NCBI RefSeq assembly: GCF_003634825.1
Contig: NZ_RBXD01000001.1
Span: 2,254,501-2,318,500 of the forward strand
From: Flavobacterium sp. 123
Lineage (GTDB): Bacteria; Bacteroidota; Bacteroidia; Flavobacteriales; Flavobacteriaceae
Length of the DNA stretch: 64,000 nt
Direction: 5' to 3'
Positions 34,764 through 45,098 of the stretch are shown piece by piece (positions within the stretch are counted from its first letter, which is position 1; each line of letters starts with the position of its first letter). Made by a program: the position numbers and the translations under genes. Below the pieces are notes generated by a model. It saw nothing but the letters and a program-made list of their open reading frames with translations, was not told the DNA's origin and did no database searches.

Positions 34764-36710
34764 TTAAACTGTAAATACTTTTAATGTTTTGCTTATCTCT
34801 TCGTTGACAATAGCAGCAAATTCTTCTATTGTTACGCTGATATTTCCTTTACCTTCCTGTCCATGACGACGGATAGAAATAGTACCGTTTTTCTCTTCTT
34901 CCTCACCTACAATCAACATAAACGGGGTTTTTTGCATTTCGGCATCTCTAATTTTCTTACCAATAGTTTCACTTCGGTTGTCAATTAGGGCGCGAATTTC
35001 GTGATTTTCCAGCAAATCTAAAACTTTTTTAGCATATATTTCATATTTCTCACTCAAAGACAAGATTATAGCTTGTTCTGGCATCAGCCAAAGAGGGAAA
35101 TTTCCTGCTGTATGTTCTAATAAAATAGCGATAAAACGTTCCATAGATCCAAATGGTGCTCTGTGAATCATTACAGGTCTATGTAATTCATTGTCAGAAC
35201 CTTTGTATGTTAATTCAAAACGTTCTGGAAGGTTATAATCCACTTGAATTGTTCCTAATTGCCATTGTCTTCCCAAAGCATCTTTTACCATGAAATCTAG
35301 CTTTGGACCGTAGAAAGCAGCCTCGCCATATTCAACAACTGTATTTAATCCTTTGTCACGTGCAGCATTGATAATTGCATTCTCTGCTTTTTCCCAATTT
35401 TCATCTGTACCAATGTATTTATCTCTGTTTTCTTTGTCTCTCAAAGAAATCTGAGCGGTAAAGTTTTCAAATCCTAATGAACCAAATACATAAAGTACCA
35501 AGTCAATTACTTTTTTGAACTCTTCGTCTAATTGTTCTGGTGTACAGAAAATGTGTGCATCATCTTGAGTAAAGCCACGAACACGAGTCAAACCATGTAA
35601 TTCACCACTTTGTTCGTATCTGTAAACCGTTCCAAATTCAGCATAACGTTTTGGTAAATCTTTGTAAGACCAAGGACGTACATTGTAAATTTCGCAGTGG
35701 TGAGGACAGTTCATCGGTTTCAATAAAAACTCTTCGCCTTCAGCAGGAGTGTTTATTGGTTGGAAACTATCGGCACCATATTTTGCATAATGACCAGAAG
35801 TTACATACAATTCTTTTTGACCGATATGTGGTGTAACCACTTGTTCGTATCCTGCTTTTTTCTGTGCTTTTTTCAAAAATTGCTCTAAACGATCTCTCAA
35901 AGCGGCACCTTTTGGCAACCATAATGGCAACCCTTGTCCTACTTTTGACGAAAAAGCAAATAATTCTAATTCTTTTCCTAGTTTTCTATGGTCGCGGCGT
36001 TTTGCCTCTTCCAATAATTCTAGGTATTCTGTTAAGTCTTTTTGTTTAGGGAACGAAATTCCGTAAACACGTGTTAACTGTTTGTTCTTTTCGTCTCCTC
36101 TCCAATAAGCACCAGCAACACTCATGATTTTCATAGCCTTGATGATTCCTGTGTTAGGAATATGTCCACCTCGGCATAAATCAGTGAAAGTAGAGTGGTC
36201 ACAAAAAGTGATGGTTCCATCTTCAAGATTAGAAATTAATTCGGTTTTATAAACATTGTCTTTGTACACTTCTAGAGCTTCTGCTTTAGAAACGGGACGT
36301 AGTTTGAATTCGTGTTTTTCTCTTGAGATTTCCAAAACTCGGTCTTCGATTTTTTTGAAATCAGCATCGGTAATTTTTTGATCTTCAAAATCCACATCGT
36401 AATAAAATCCATTTGCAATTGCAGGTCCAAGTGTTAGTTTGATTCCAGGATACATTTCCTCAAGAACTTGAGCCATTACGTGTGAAGTAGAATGCCAGAA
36501 TGCTTTTTTACCACCTTCGTCATTCCAAGTATATAAAATAAGACTGCCGTTTGTGGTTAAAGGAGTTGTTGTTTCAACAATTGTACCATCAAAAGAAGCC
36601 GAAATTACATTTCTGGCAAATCCTTCGCTAATGCTTTTAGCAACATCCATAGGAGTAATCCCAGGCGCAAACTCTTTAACTGACCCATCGGGCAAAGTAA
36701 TCTTAATCAT
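34764..36710 (-). CDS. thrS: Threonyl-tRNA synthetase
   Basis: Charges tRNA-Thr. 648 residues, full length: an N-terminal TGS domain ([20 protein letters not shown]), the editing domain with [16 protein letters not shown] (HxxxH) and the C/H site [10 protein letters not shown], the class II catalytic core with [46 protein letters not shown] and [14 protein letters not shown], and the anticodon-binding domain. It is first in the thrS-infC-rpmI-rplT operon, with a good promoter at 36731-36761 and a leader of only about 15-20 nt; I see no room for an operator or T-box structure. Confidence 0.97.
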   Translation of the reverse strand: MIKITLPDGSVKEFAPGITPMDVAKSISEGFARNVISASFDGTIVETTTPLTTNGSLILYTWNDEGGKKAFWHSTSHVMAQVLEEMYPGIKLTLGPAIANGFYYDVDFEDQKITDADFKKIEDRVLEISREKHEFKLRPVSKAEALEVYKDNVYKTELISNLEDGTITFCDHSTFTDLCRGGHIPNTGIIKAMKIMSVAGAYWRGDEKNKQLTRVYGISFPKQKDLTEYLELLEEAKRRDHRKLGKELELFAFSSKVGQGLPLWLPKGAALRDRLEQFLKKAQKKAGYEQVVTPHIGQKELYVTSGHYAKYGADSFQPINTPAEGEEFLLKPMNCPHHCEIYNVRPWSYKDLPKRYAEFGTVYRYEQSGELHGLTRVRGFTQDDAHIFCTPEQLDEEFKKVIDLVLYVFGSLGFENFTAQISLRDKENRDKYIGTDENWEKAENAIINAARDKGLNTVVEYGEAAFYGPKLDFMVKDALGRQWQLGTIQVDYNLPERFELTYKGSDNELHRPVMIHRAPFGSMERFIAILLEHTAGNFPLWLMPEQAIILSLSEKYEIYAKKVLDLLENHEIRALIDNRSETIGKKIRDAEMQKTPFMLIVGEEEEKNGTISIRRHGQEGKGNISVTIEEFAAIVNEEISKTLKVFTV

Positions 36711-36730
36711 TTTTAATTATTTTAGGAATG

Positions 36731-36761
36731 CAAATATAGGTCATTGCAAAAACACATACAA
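36731..36761 (-). promoter_or_regulatory. Bacteroidota-type promoter of thrS
   Basis: On the minus strand TTTTG is followed by 20 bases and TATATTTG, an excellent match to TTG-N17-23-TAnnTTTG. The -7 element ends 20 bases before the thrS ATG. Confidence 0.65.
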
Positions 36762-36943
36762 AATATAAAGTAGGTTTGTAGAGAGGAAATTCATTTTAGG
36801 TTAAAATGTTTCTGAATTTTAGGTTTTAGTGTTAATTTTTATTCAGATTTAAACTTTATAAAGTATTTCATTCGTAAAACCTGCTTCCGAAGTTTCGAGA
36901 CTGAAAACTATTCTTTACTTTTGCAGCACACAATAAAATTACC

Positions 36944-37963
36944 ATGTATAAACTTCTTATTCGTCCAATACTTTTTTGTTTTGATCCAGAAAAAGTTCAT
37001 TATTTCACCTTTTCAACTATACGTTTTTTATCAAAAATACCAGGCTTTCCCTCTCTTTTCAGAGCGCTTTATGAAGTTAAAGACAGTCGGCTAGAGACAG
37101 AAGTTTTTGGATTAAAATTTAAAAACCCTGTTGGATTAGCTGCGGGATTTGATAAAGATGCTACTTTATATAAAGAATTTTCAAATTTTGGATTTGGTTT
37201 TATCGAAATAGGAACACTTACACCAAAAGGGCAAGAAGGAAATCCTAAAAAGCGTTTGTTTCGTTTGAAAGCTGATCAGGCTATTATAAATAGAATGGGT
37301 TTTAACAACGGAGGTGTTCAGGAAGCAGTGGAACGTTTGAAGAAAAATAATGGAGTTCTAATTGGTGGAAACATTGGTAAAAATAAATTGACACCAAATG
37401 AACAAGCAACATCGGATTATGAAATTTGTTTTGATGCATTGTTTGATTATGTAGACTATTTTGTAGTGAATGTGAGTTCTCCAAATACGCCTAATCTAAG
37501 GGCTTTACAGGATAAAGAGCCTTTAACTCAATTGTTGCAAACCTTAGAAAATAAAAATTTGGCTAAGCCAAAACAAAAACCAATTTTATTGAAAATTGCA
37601 CCTGATTTGACGGATGAGCAATTGTTAGATATTATTGATATTGTAAAAGAAACTAAAATTGCCGGTGTAATAGCTACAAATACAACGCTTTCTAGAGAAG
37701 GTTTGCAATCCGAAAATAAAGTGGAAACTGGTGGCCTTTCAGGTAAACCATTAAAAAGTCGTTCTACAGAAGTAATTCGGTTTTTATCTGAGAAAAGTAA
37801 TAAAGCATTTCCAATTGTTGGTGTAGGAGGTATTCATTCTGCTGAAGATGCTATAGAAAAATTAGAAGCAGGAGCGAGTTTAGTTCAGATTTATACTGGA
37901 TTTATTTACGAAGGTCCAGCTTTGGTGAAAGCCATAAACAAAAAGATTTTAGAGCGATTGTAA
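36944..37963 (+). CDS. pyrD: Dihydroorotate dehydrogenase (quinone), class 2
   Basis: Oxidises dihydroorotate to orotate in pyrimidine synthesis and passes electrons via FMN to quinone at the inner membrane. 339 residues. The N-terminal helix [22 protein letters not shown] is the class 2 membrane-associating part; [22 protein letters not shown] and [11 protein letters not shown] (catalytic Ser at about 178-179) and [13 protein letters not shown] complete the signature. A TACTTTTG -7 element lies at 36916-36923 with TTT at the TTG position, 20 bases upstream. Confidence 0.95.
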   Translation: MYKLLIRPILFCFDPEKVHYFTFSTIRFLSKIPGFPSLFRALYEVKDSRLETEVFGLKFKNPVGLAAGFDKDATLYKEFSNFGFGFIEIGTLTPKGQEGNPKKRLFRLKADQAIINRMGFNNGGVQEAVERLKKNNGVLIGGNIGKNKLTPNEQATSDYEICFDALFDYVDYFVVNVSSPNTPNLRALQDKEPLTQLLQTLENKNLAKPKQKPILLKIAPDLTDEQLLDIIDIVKETKIAGVIATNTTLSREGLQSENKVETGGLSGKPLKSRSTEVIRFLSEKSNKAFPIVGVGGIHSAEDAIEKLEAGASLVQIYTGFIYEGPALVKAINKKILERL

Positions 37964-38013
37964 TTATTTTGAATGTTTTAAAGTTATAATTGTTTTTCTA
38001 TCTTTGGATTTCT

Positions 38014-38877
38014 ATGGAAACAGTTAAAATTATAGAATGTCCAAGAGATGCTATGCAAGGCATAAAGACATTTATTCCTACCAAAAGTAAAGTTGCTTAT
38101 ATTCAAGCCTTACTTCGGGTTGGGTTTAATACTATAGATTTTGGTAGTTTTGTTTCTGCAAAAGCCATTCCGCAAATGCAAGACACTGCCGAAGTATTGG
38201 GACAACTTGATTTATCGCAAACCAATAGCAAGTTGTTAGCTATAATTGCCAATACTCAAGGTGCAAAGACAGCAGCCGAATTTTCAGCAATTCAGTATTT
38301 AGGTTTTCCGTTTTCTATTTCAGAGAATTTTCAAATGCGAAATACGCATAAAACTATTGCGGAATCATTACTGACCCTACAAGAAATTCTGGAAGTTGCT
38401 GATAAAAATAATAAAGAAGTTGTAGCTTATTTATCTATGGGTTTTGGAAACCCTTACGGAGATCCTTGGAACACAGATATAGTAGGCGAGTGGACGGAAA
38501 AGCTTTCGTGTATGGGAGTGAAAATCTTATCATTATCAGATACAGTTGGAAGTTCTACCCCAGATGATATTTCGTATTTATTTTCGAATTTGATTCCAAA
38601 ATATCCTCAAATTGAATTTGGTGCACATTTACACACAACTCCAGCTAAATGGTTTGAAAAAATTGATGCAGCATACCAAGCGGGTTGCCGAAGATTTGAC
38701 GGAGCTATTCAAGGTTTTGGAGGTTGTCCGATGGCTACAGATCATTTGACTGGGAATATGCCTACAGAAAAATTAGTATCTTATTTTACTGCAAAAAAAG
38801 AAAACACAAATATCAGCCCAATGAGTTTTGAGAGTGCGTACAACGAAGCTTCTAAATTATTCGGGGCTTTTCATTAA
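38014..38877 (+). CDS. Hydroxymethylglutaryl-CoA lyase-like enzyme
   Basis: Belongs to the HMGL/DRE-TIM family, which splits 3-hydroxy-3-methylglutaryl-CoA into acetyl-CoA and acetoacetate in leucine breakdown. 287 residues from ATG 38014; the frame begins eight residues earlier, but ECPRDAMQG (the R-D metal/substrate site) fits the family N-terminus from this Met. DSVSDTVGSSTPDD-like segment, EFGAHLHTTP (metal-binding H-x-H) and GFGGCPMATD (catalytic Cys about 238) follow. The TATCTTTG -7-like box at 37999-38006 ends only eight bases before the ATG, so the transcript could be leaderless. Other DRE-TIM lyases cannot be excluded. Confidence 0.85.
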   Translation: METVKIIECPRDAMQGIKTFIPTKSKVAYIQALLRVGFNTIDFGSFVSAKAIPQMQDTAEVLGQLDLSQTNSKLLAIIANTQGAKTAAEFSAIQYLGFPFSISENFQMRNTHKTIAESLLTLQEILEVADKNNKEVVAYLSMGFGNPYGDPWNTDIVGEWTEKLSCMGVKILSLSDTVGSSTPDDISYLFSNLIPKYPQIEFGAHLHTTPAKWFEKIDAAYQAGCRRFDGAIQGFGGCPMATDHLTGNMPTEKLVSYFTAKKENTNISPMSFESAYNEASKLFGAFH

Positions 38878-38958
38878 ACAATAATTGTATGCATAATTCG
38901 TTTCTATTGTAATACTTTAATTAAGTAGCAATAACAGTTCTTTTTATTTAATTGACTT

Positions 38959-39510
38959 ATGAAATATACCGTTTTTAATACACTTTTAGGGATGCTATTT
39001 TTGATAATAGTATCTTCTTCCTGTAGCAGTAATTTAGATTTTAACCAAGTAAATGATTTGCAGTTAGAGCCAGCTTACATTGCAAATTTGGCTCATTTTG
39101 ATATTCCTGCAAAAGAGTTTGTAGCTGGCGGTATTGAGCAATCGGTAATTTATGCGGTTCCAACAGTTGATGTTTTTAATGATGCTTTTTTTAGGGATAA
39201 TTTAGTACGAGCTGATTTTGATTTTAAAATAAACAACACAATAAACCGTGCGTATACTTTAGATATTACTTTGCTTGATGTGAATAATGTTCCGCTTTAC
39301 GTTATGCATTTTGACGTTCCTGCTTACTCAGGCACTGAAAATATAGTAGTAAAAACAGAAATTTTTGAAAATATTAAATTGAACTTACTGAAAAGAACAA
39401 CAAAAATGGCCTTTGTTTTAAATATGCAGCCAGGGCCTTTGTTAGATGAAAATAGTTCAGGAAGTTTAAAATTGGATTCAGGTGTAACTGCTTATTTTGT
39501 TGTGAAATGA
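38959..39510 (+). CDS. Lipoprotein of unknown function
   Basis: 183 residues starting with a lipoprotein signal (LIIVSSSCSS, Cys about residue 22). The rest is predicted mostly beta, with FDFKINNTINRAYTLDITLLDVN and VMHFDVPAYSGTENIVVKTEIFE. I do not recognise a family. Its TGA overlaps the ATG of the next gene (ATGA at 39507-39510), so it is translationally coupled with the outer-membrane protein there and the two probably work together on the outer membrane. Confidence 0.8.
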   Translation: MKYTVFNTLLGMLFLIIVSSSCSSNLDFNQVNDLQLEPAYIANLAHFDIPAKEFVAGGIEQSVIYAVPTVDVFNDAFFRDNLVRADFDFKINNTINRAYTLDITLLDVNNVPLYVMHFDVPAYSGTENIVVKTEIFENIKLNLLKRTTKMAFVLNMQPGPLLDENSSGSLKLDSGVTAYFVVK

Positions 39511-40898
39511 AAAAAATATATTTAATTTTTATCCTATTCATTACCACCTATTGCTTCGCACAAAACAAGCAAATTTTGTATAATTTTACTGATGTGCCAC
39601 AGTCTTTGATGACTAATCCAGGTTCGGATGTTACTTATAAATGGTATTTTGGGGTTCCTTTAGTATCTGGAATATATGCTAGTGCGGGTTCAACAGGTTT
39701 TTCTGCCTATGATTTATTTGCTGATAATGGAGTGAATTTCAATACTAAACTACGAAATGTTCTGTCTTCAACGACAAGGAACGACAGAGTTGCGGTTAAT
39801 GAGCAACTTGAAATTTTAAATGGAGGTTTTAGAATTGGAACAGAAGAAAAACGAATGTATTTGTCTTTTGGAATGTATCAGGAGTTTGATTTATTGGGTT
39901 ATGTTCCTAAAGATCTTGCGATATTAGCCATTGATGGGAATAAAGATTATCTAGGAAAAACATTTAATTTAGGAGATTTGAATGGAAAAGCGGAATTGCT
40001 TTCTGTTTTTCATATTGGTCTTCATAAAAACATAAATGAGAATTTAATTGTAGGAGTTAGAGGAAAAATTTATTCTAGTATTTACAATGCTACTTCTACC
40101 AAGAATGCAGGATTTGTTTACACCATTCCTTCTAATAATGCATTTTATGAGCAAGTTATTTATTCGGATTTGCAACTTAATACTTCAGGAATGGATAAAT
40201 ATGATGATAGTGGATATCAAGAAGATATTGCTGGAGATATAAAAAAAAGAATGTTGTTTGGGGGTAATTTAGGTTTGGGATTTGATGTTGGACTTACATA
40301 TTATCCACAAAAAAATATACAACTTACAGCAAGTGCAATTGATATTGGCTTTATAAAACACACTAAAGATGTTGAAAATGCGCGTTATAAAGGCTATTAT
40401 AAATATGAGGGAGTAATTCCTAATTTTGCCAATGTGAATCAAGCTGGGAATGCATATGAAGAGTTTAAAGATGCCATACCATTAGATACGTTGCATAATA
40501 AATACACAACATGGCGCCCCGCAAAGTTTAATAGTTCTGTTCAATATTCATTTGGTGAAGAACGATATGACGATGGCGAAGATTGCAATTGTCATGGTTC
40601 TAGTTCAGAAACAATATATAAAAATGCAGTTGGTGCACAATTGTTTGTGATGACTACGCCACGTACTCCTATGGTTGCATTTACTACATATTATAGAAGA
40701 GCGTTTTTTAAAGGACTCCAAATGAAAGCCACTTATACATTAGATTCTTATTCCTATACAAATCTAGGTTTAGGGCTTTCAAGCCAATTAGGACCTCTAA
40801 ATTTTTATGTCATGGCGGATAATCTTCTAGAATATGCTGATGTTTCAAAAGCAAATAGTCTTTCGCTTCAATTAGGGTTTAATTTTATTTTCAAATAA
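39507..40898 (+). CDS. Outer-membrane beta-barrel protein (DUF5723-like)
   Basis: 463 residues with a signal peptide (about 1-19, ending YCFAQN) and a long run of alternating hydrophobic/aromatic strands ending LSLQLGFNFIFK with a C-terminal Phe-Lys, typical of outer-membrane barrels. The mature start (NFTDVPQSLMTNPGSDVTYKWYFGVPLVSG) and GGFRIGTEEKRMYLSFGMYQEFD recall the DUF5723 family. The preceding lipoprotein overlaps it by 4 bp. The stop codon directly abuts the stop of the convergent P-type ATPase gene. Confidence 0.78.
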   Translation: MKKIYLIFILFITTYCFAQNKQILYNFTDVPQSLMTNPGSDVTYKWYFGVPLVSGIYASAGSTGFSAYDLFADNGVNFNTKLRNVLSSTTRNDRVAVNEQLEILNGGFRIGTEEKRMYLSFGMYQEFDLLGYVPKDLAILAIDGNKDYLGKTFNLGDLNGKAELLSVFHIGLHKNINENLIVGVRGKIYSSIYNATSTKNAGFVYTIPSNNAFYEQVIYSDLQLNTSGMDKYDDSGYQEDIAGDIKKRMLFGGNLGLGFDVGLTYYPQKNIQLTASAIDIGFIKHTKDVENARYKGYYKYEGVIPNFANVNQAGNAYEEFKDAIPLDTLHNKYTTWRPAKFNSSVQYSFGEERYDDGEDCNCHGSSSETIYKNAVGAQLFVMTTPRTPMVAFTTYYRRAFFKGLQMKATYTLDSYSYTNLGLGLSSQLGPLNFYVMADNLLEYADVSKANSLSLQLGFNFIFK

Positions 40899-43403
40899 TT
40901 AATTTTTGTTCTTTAAACGTTTAAATCCTTTATAAATTTCAATCCAAAATACCGAAATTCCTCCAGTCAAAATACTCAATCCTATTTGATAAATAGAAAC
41001 CGTTTCAAACATAAAGAAATGAGAAAAACTAGGGACTGCCAGTAATAAAGCAGTAATGAAAATGGTTATAACAATAATCATTAAAACCAAATTGTTTTTG
41101 TATTTCAATGTGGTGAATACAGAATAGTAAAAAGAACGGTTTGCAAGAGTCAAAAATATATTTGAAGCTATTAAAGTTAGAAAAACGACTGTTCGTGTGA
41201 CACTTTCACTACAATTCTCATTAACACTATATTGATAGGTAAATAACAAGCCTAAGGTTATTGCGAGTCCCTGTAAAATGCTGATAGTTATTTCTTTTAG
41301 ATTAAAAAAAGTATTGGTTAAAGGACGAGGTTTTTCCAGCATTAAATTTCTTTCCATCGGTTCGTTTTCGTAAATTATGGAGCAAGTTGGCCCCATAATT
41401 ATTTCTAGAAATATAATATGTACTGGCGAAAAAATATTTGGATAAACCCAACCTAATGCTAATGGGATAAATACAATTAAGATGATTGGGATATGAATTG
41501 AAATGATGTATTGTATTGCTTTTTTTAGATTGATATAAATTTTTCTTCCCATAGCAATTGCATCGGTCATTTTTCCAAAATCATCATCAATAAGAATTAA
41601 ATTGGCGGCTTGTTTTGCTATTTCTGTACCCTTTTTGCCCATTGCAACTCCAATGTGGGCCGATTTTAATGCAGGTCCATCATTTACACCATCGCCAGTC
41701 ATAGCTACAATTTGATTATTATCTATTAATGCTTTTATAATTTTAAGCTTGGCATCAGGAAACATTCTTGTAAATAATGCTGTTTCCATGACTTTCGTTT
41801 TTAAAGTTAGATCATCCATTGCCATCAAATCATCTCCATTCAGAACTTTATCGCAATTTTTGAAGCCTACTTGATTGGCAATGGTTGAAGTTGTAACGGC
41901 ATTGTCTCCAGTTATTATTTTTACATCAATTCCTGCATTATAAAAGGTTTCAAATACACTTTTTATATTCTCTTTTGGAGGATCATAAAAAGCGACTAAT
42001 CCTTTGAATTTGAACAAAAATTCTTGTTGGGTTTTTGGATAATCAGTTCCATAAAATTTTGTTGTACCTACACCCAGCACTCTAAAGCCTTTATTGCTCA
42101 TTGCTTCCATAGCAAGTAGTATATGTTGCTTTTGCTCTTCGGATAGTTCTGAGCAGGCAATTATAGCTTCAGGCGCACCTTTGGCAGCAATAATTCTAAT
42201 ACCATTTTCGTTTTCAAAAACATGAGTCATCATTGGCGGCTTTCCGCTCAAAGGATATTCATGCACTAATTTAAAATGGTTGCGCTCCTCTTTTATATTT
42301 GATTCAGTATATGCTTCGTGGAGCGCTATTTCCATTGCATCAAAAGGAATAGGTTCACTTGCCCACATAGAAAGGCATAGTAATTCTTGTTCCTCATTGC
42401 TTAATTCTTTCGAATTTTCAAAAAACGTATTAGAAGAAAGGATATACCATTGTGCCAAACTCATTTTGTTTTCGGTTATGGTTCCTGTTTTATCTGTGCA
42501 TATTACGGTAGAACTTCCTAAAGTTTCTACGGTTTTTATTTGCTTAACGATAATCCCCATTTTCATTAATCGCCAAGCTCCAAGTGCCATAAAGGTTGTG
42601 AATGCAACAGGTATTTCTTCTGGAATAATACTCATTGCTAAGGTTAGCGCTTTTAATAAACTGTCTAAAATATCTTTGGAATTAGAAAAATTAATAATCC
42701 AGACAAAAGCAAAAATCACCAAACCTACAAAAGACATTTTTTTTACAAAATTTTCCATTTGCTTTTGCAAAGGCGTTTTTTCCTCTACAATTGTGTCTAG
42801 GCTTTTGCCAATTTTTCCTAATTGAGTTTTATTTCCAATAGCGGTTACTTCACAAATTGCCAATCCACTTTCAACAATTGTTCCCTGATAAACATTTTTG
42901 TCTTCTGAATTTTCATTTTTAAAAATACTAAGCGACTCACCAGTTAAGATGGATTCGTTTACCGAAAAATCATTGGATTGGATTATGATGCCATCTGCAG
43001 GAATAAAAGTACCTTCTTCGGTTTGGATTACATCTCCTATAACTATTTCTTCACTAGAGACTTCAATTATAGCGCCATCTCGGATAACTTTACTTTTGGG
43101 TTGTGATAATTTTTCTAAGGCTTCAATTGCATTTCGACTTTTTGATTCTTGGTACAATGAAATAGTAGATACTAATGCAATAGCTATGGCCATAAAAACC
43201 CCATTTCCATAATCGCCAGTAATGAAATAAATACTCGTAGCTGTAACTAAAAGCAAAAACATGGGTTCTTTTACCATTTCAATTACCGATGAAAGAAAGC
43301 TGTTTTTGTTTTGGTAATTTAATGAATTTGAACCGTTTTGCGCTCTTGATTGTTCCACTTGAGCATTTGTAAGGCCTTTTATTTGTTGGTTAGTTTTTAT
43401 CAT
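40899..43403 (-). CDS. Cation-transporting P-type ATPase
   Basis: 834 residues with the P-type ATPase hallmarks: the TGES actuator motif in ESILTGESLSIF, the phosphorylation site CTDKTGT (Asp about 304), KGAPEA nucleotide-binding segment, and TGDGVNDGPALKSAHIGVAMG. The membrane motif IIPEEIPVAFT in helix 4 and four helices after the hinge place it in the P2-type group (calcium or mixed cations), but the ion cannot be fixed by eye. There are no N-terminal heavy-metal CxxC domains. It stands alone; its stop codon abuts that of the outer-membrane protein on the other strand. Confidence 0.88.
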   Translation of the reverse strand: MIKTNQQIKGLTNAQVEQSRAQNGSNSLNYQNKNSFLSSVIEMVKEPMFLLLVTATSIYFITGDYGNGVFMAIAIALVSTISLYQESKSRNAIEALEKLSQPKSKVIRDGAIIEVSSEEIVIGDVIQTEEGTFIPADGIIIQSNDFSVNESILTGESLSIFKNENSEDKNVYQGTIVESGLAICEVTAIGNKTQLGKIGKSLDTIVEEKTPLQKQMENFVKKMSFVGLVIFAFVWIINFSNSKDILDSLLKALTLAMSIIPEEIPVAFTTFMALGAWRLMKMGIIVKQIKTVETLGSSTVICTDKTGTITENKMSLAQWYILSSNTFFENSKELSNEEQELLCLSMWASEPIPFDAMEIALHEAYTESNIKEERNHFKLVHEYPLSGKPPMMTHVFENENGIRIIAAKGAPEAIIACSELSEEQKQHILLAMEAMSNKGFRVLGVGTTKFYGTDYPKTQQEFLFKFKGLVAFYDPPKENIKSVFETFYNAGIDVKIITGDNAVTTSTIANQVGFKNCDKVLNGDDLMAMDDLTLKTKVMETALFTRMFPDAKLKIIKALIDNNQIVAMTGDGVNDGPALKSAHIGVAMGKKGTEIAKQAANLILIDDDFGKMTDAIAMGRKIYINLKKAIQYIISIHIPIILIVFIPLALGWVYPNIFSPVHIIFLEIIMGPTCSIIYENEPMERNLMLEKPRPLTNTFFNLKEITISILQGLAITLGLLFTYQYSVNENCSESVTRTVVFLTLIASNIFLTLANRSFYYSVFTTLKYKNNLVLMIIVITIFITALLLAVPSFSHFFMFETVSIYQIGLSILTGGISVFWIEIYKGFKRLKNKN

Positions 43404-43565
43404 TTCAAAAAATAAAACGTTATTGATTACTAACTATTAAAGGTTGTTTTTCTGGATTCGAAAAATCTATCATCTGCAATTTAATCATTAATTGTAAAAT
43501 AAAGATGTTTTTTTGCTTAAGATTATCTATATTTGCACGCAATTTAACTACAACTACAAATTGCA

Positions 43566-45038
43566 ATGATCGCACACAATATCAAGATTATCGGTGAAGG
43601 ATTAACTTACGATGATGTACTATTAGTTCCCAACTATTCGAATGTGCTTCCTCGCGAAGTAAGTATCCAATCAAAATTTTCAAGAAATATTACACTTAAT
43701 GTTCCTATTGTATCTGCTGCTATGGATACTGTTACGGAAAGTTCTATGGCTATTGCTATGGCACAAGAAGGAGGAATAGGAGTGTTACACAAAAATATGA
43801 CTATTGAGCAACAAGCTGCTAAAGTGCGTAAAGTAAAACGTGCAGAGTCAGGAATGATTATTGATCCAGTAACATTGCCTACAACTTGTTCTGTTGCTGA
43901 TGCAAAAAATGCCATGAAAGAATATGGTATTGGTGGAATCCCAATTGTTGACGAAAACAAAATTTTGAAAGGTATTGTTACCAATCGTGATTTACGGTTC
44001 GAAAAAAATAATGCCAGACCTATTATTGAGGTTATGACAAGCGAAAACTTAGTCACTGTTGCTGAAGGAACTTCACTTGAACAAGCTGAAGTAGTTTTAC
44101 AAGGATATAAAATCGAAAAACTTCCAGTAGTCAATGCAGATTATAAATTAGTTGGTTTAATTACATTTAGAGATATTACTAAATTAACTCAAAAACCAAA
44201 CGCTAACAAAGATAAATACGGACGTTTGCGTGTAGCTGCTGCATTAGGTGTTACTGCAGATGCTGTTGAAAGAGCAACAGCTTTAGTTAAAGCAGGGGTT
44301 GATGCGGTTATTATAGATACGGCTCATGGGCATACTAAAGGAGTTGTTGATGTACTAAAATTAGTGAAAGCTAAATTCCCTGATTTAGATGTTATTGTTG
44401 GTAATATTGCTACTCCCGAAGCGGCTAAATATTTAGTTGAAAATGGAGCTGACGGTGTGAAAGTTGGTATTGGTCCAGGTTCAATCTGTACAACTCGTAT
44501 AGTTGCAGGTGTTGGTTTTCCTCAATTTTCAGCAGTATTAGAAGTTGCTGCAGCTATCAAAGGTACCGGAGTTCCAGTTATTGCTGATGGTGGAATTCGT
44601 TACACAGGGGACATTCCTAAAGCAATTGCTGCAGGTGCTGATTGTGTGATGTTAGGATCATTATTAGCGGGAACAATGGAATCTCCAGGAGAAACTATTA
44701 TTTTCGAAGGTAGAAAATTTAAATCCTACCGTGGAATGGGTTCTGTTGAAGCTATGCAAGAAGGATCAAAAGACCGTTATTTCCAAGATGTGGAAGATGA
44801 TGTTAAAAAATTAGTTCCAGAAGGAATCGTAGGACGTGTGCCTTACAAAGGAGAGTTGAACGAAAGTATGCAACAATTCATAGGTGGTTTACGTGCAGGA
44901 ATGGGTTATTGTGGTTCAAAAGATATTCCAACTTTACAGGAAACAGGACGTTTTGTTCGTATTACTGCAAGTGGTATCAACGAAAGTCATCCGCATAATG
45001 TGACCATTACTAAAGAAGCTCCAAATTATTCAAGATAG
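43566..45038 (+). CDS. guaB: Inosine-5'-monophosphate dehydrogenase
   Basis: Oxidises IMP to XMP with NAD in guanine nucleotide synthesis. 490 residues: the N-terminal [18 protein letters not shown], tandem CBS domains (about 95-205), [10 protein letters not shown], the catalytic loop GPGSICTTR (Cys about 308), [20 protein letters not shown] and the flap RYFQ...[21 protein letters not shown] -7-like element at 43528-43535 has ATG in place of TTG at 20 bases. A bidirectional terminator follows at 45058-45094. Confidence 0.97.
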   Translation: MIAHNIKIIGEGLTYDDVLLVPNYSNVLPREVSIQSKFSRNITLNVPIVSAAMDTVTESSMAIAMAQEGGIGVLHKNMTIEQQAAKVRKVKRAESGMIIDPVTLPTTCSVADAKNAMKEYGIGGIPIVDENKILKGIVTNRDLRFEKNNARPIIEVMTSENLVTVAEGTSLEQAEVVLQGYKIEKLPVVNADYKLVGLITFRDITKLTQKPNANKDKYGRLRVAAALGVTADAVERATALVKAGVDAVIIDTAHGHTKGVVDVLKLVKAKFPDLDVIVGNIATPEAAKYLVENGADGVKVGIGPGSICTTRIVAGVGFPQFSAVLEVAAAIKGTGVPVIADGGIRYTGDIPKAIAAGADCVMLGSLLAGTMESPGETIIFEGRKFKSYRGMGSVEAMQEGSKDRYFQDVEDDVKKLVPEGIVGRVPYKGELNESMQQFIGGLRAGMGYCGSKDIPTLQETGRFVRITASGINESHPHNVTITKEAPNYSR

Positions 45039-45057
45039 AATAGTTTTACATAAACTT

Positions 45058-45094
45058 AAAAAAGGTGCAAGATTTATTTTCTTGCACCTTTTTT
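45058..45094. terminator. Bidirectional terminator between guaB and the antiporter gene
   Basis: AAAAAAGGTGCAAGA pairs with TCTTGCACCTTTTTT around TTTATTT. It separates guaB on the plus strand from the convergent antiporter gene that ends at 45099. Confidence 0.88.
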
Positions 45095-45098
45095 GTTT

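Noticed and set aside
42280..42825. Open frame of 181 codons opposite the P-type ATPase
   Set aside because: It lies fully inside the ATPase gene on the other strand, with no family resemblance; taken as a shadow frame.
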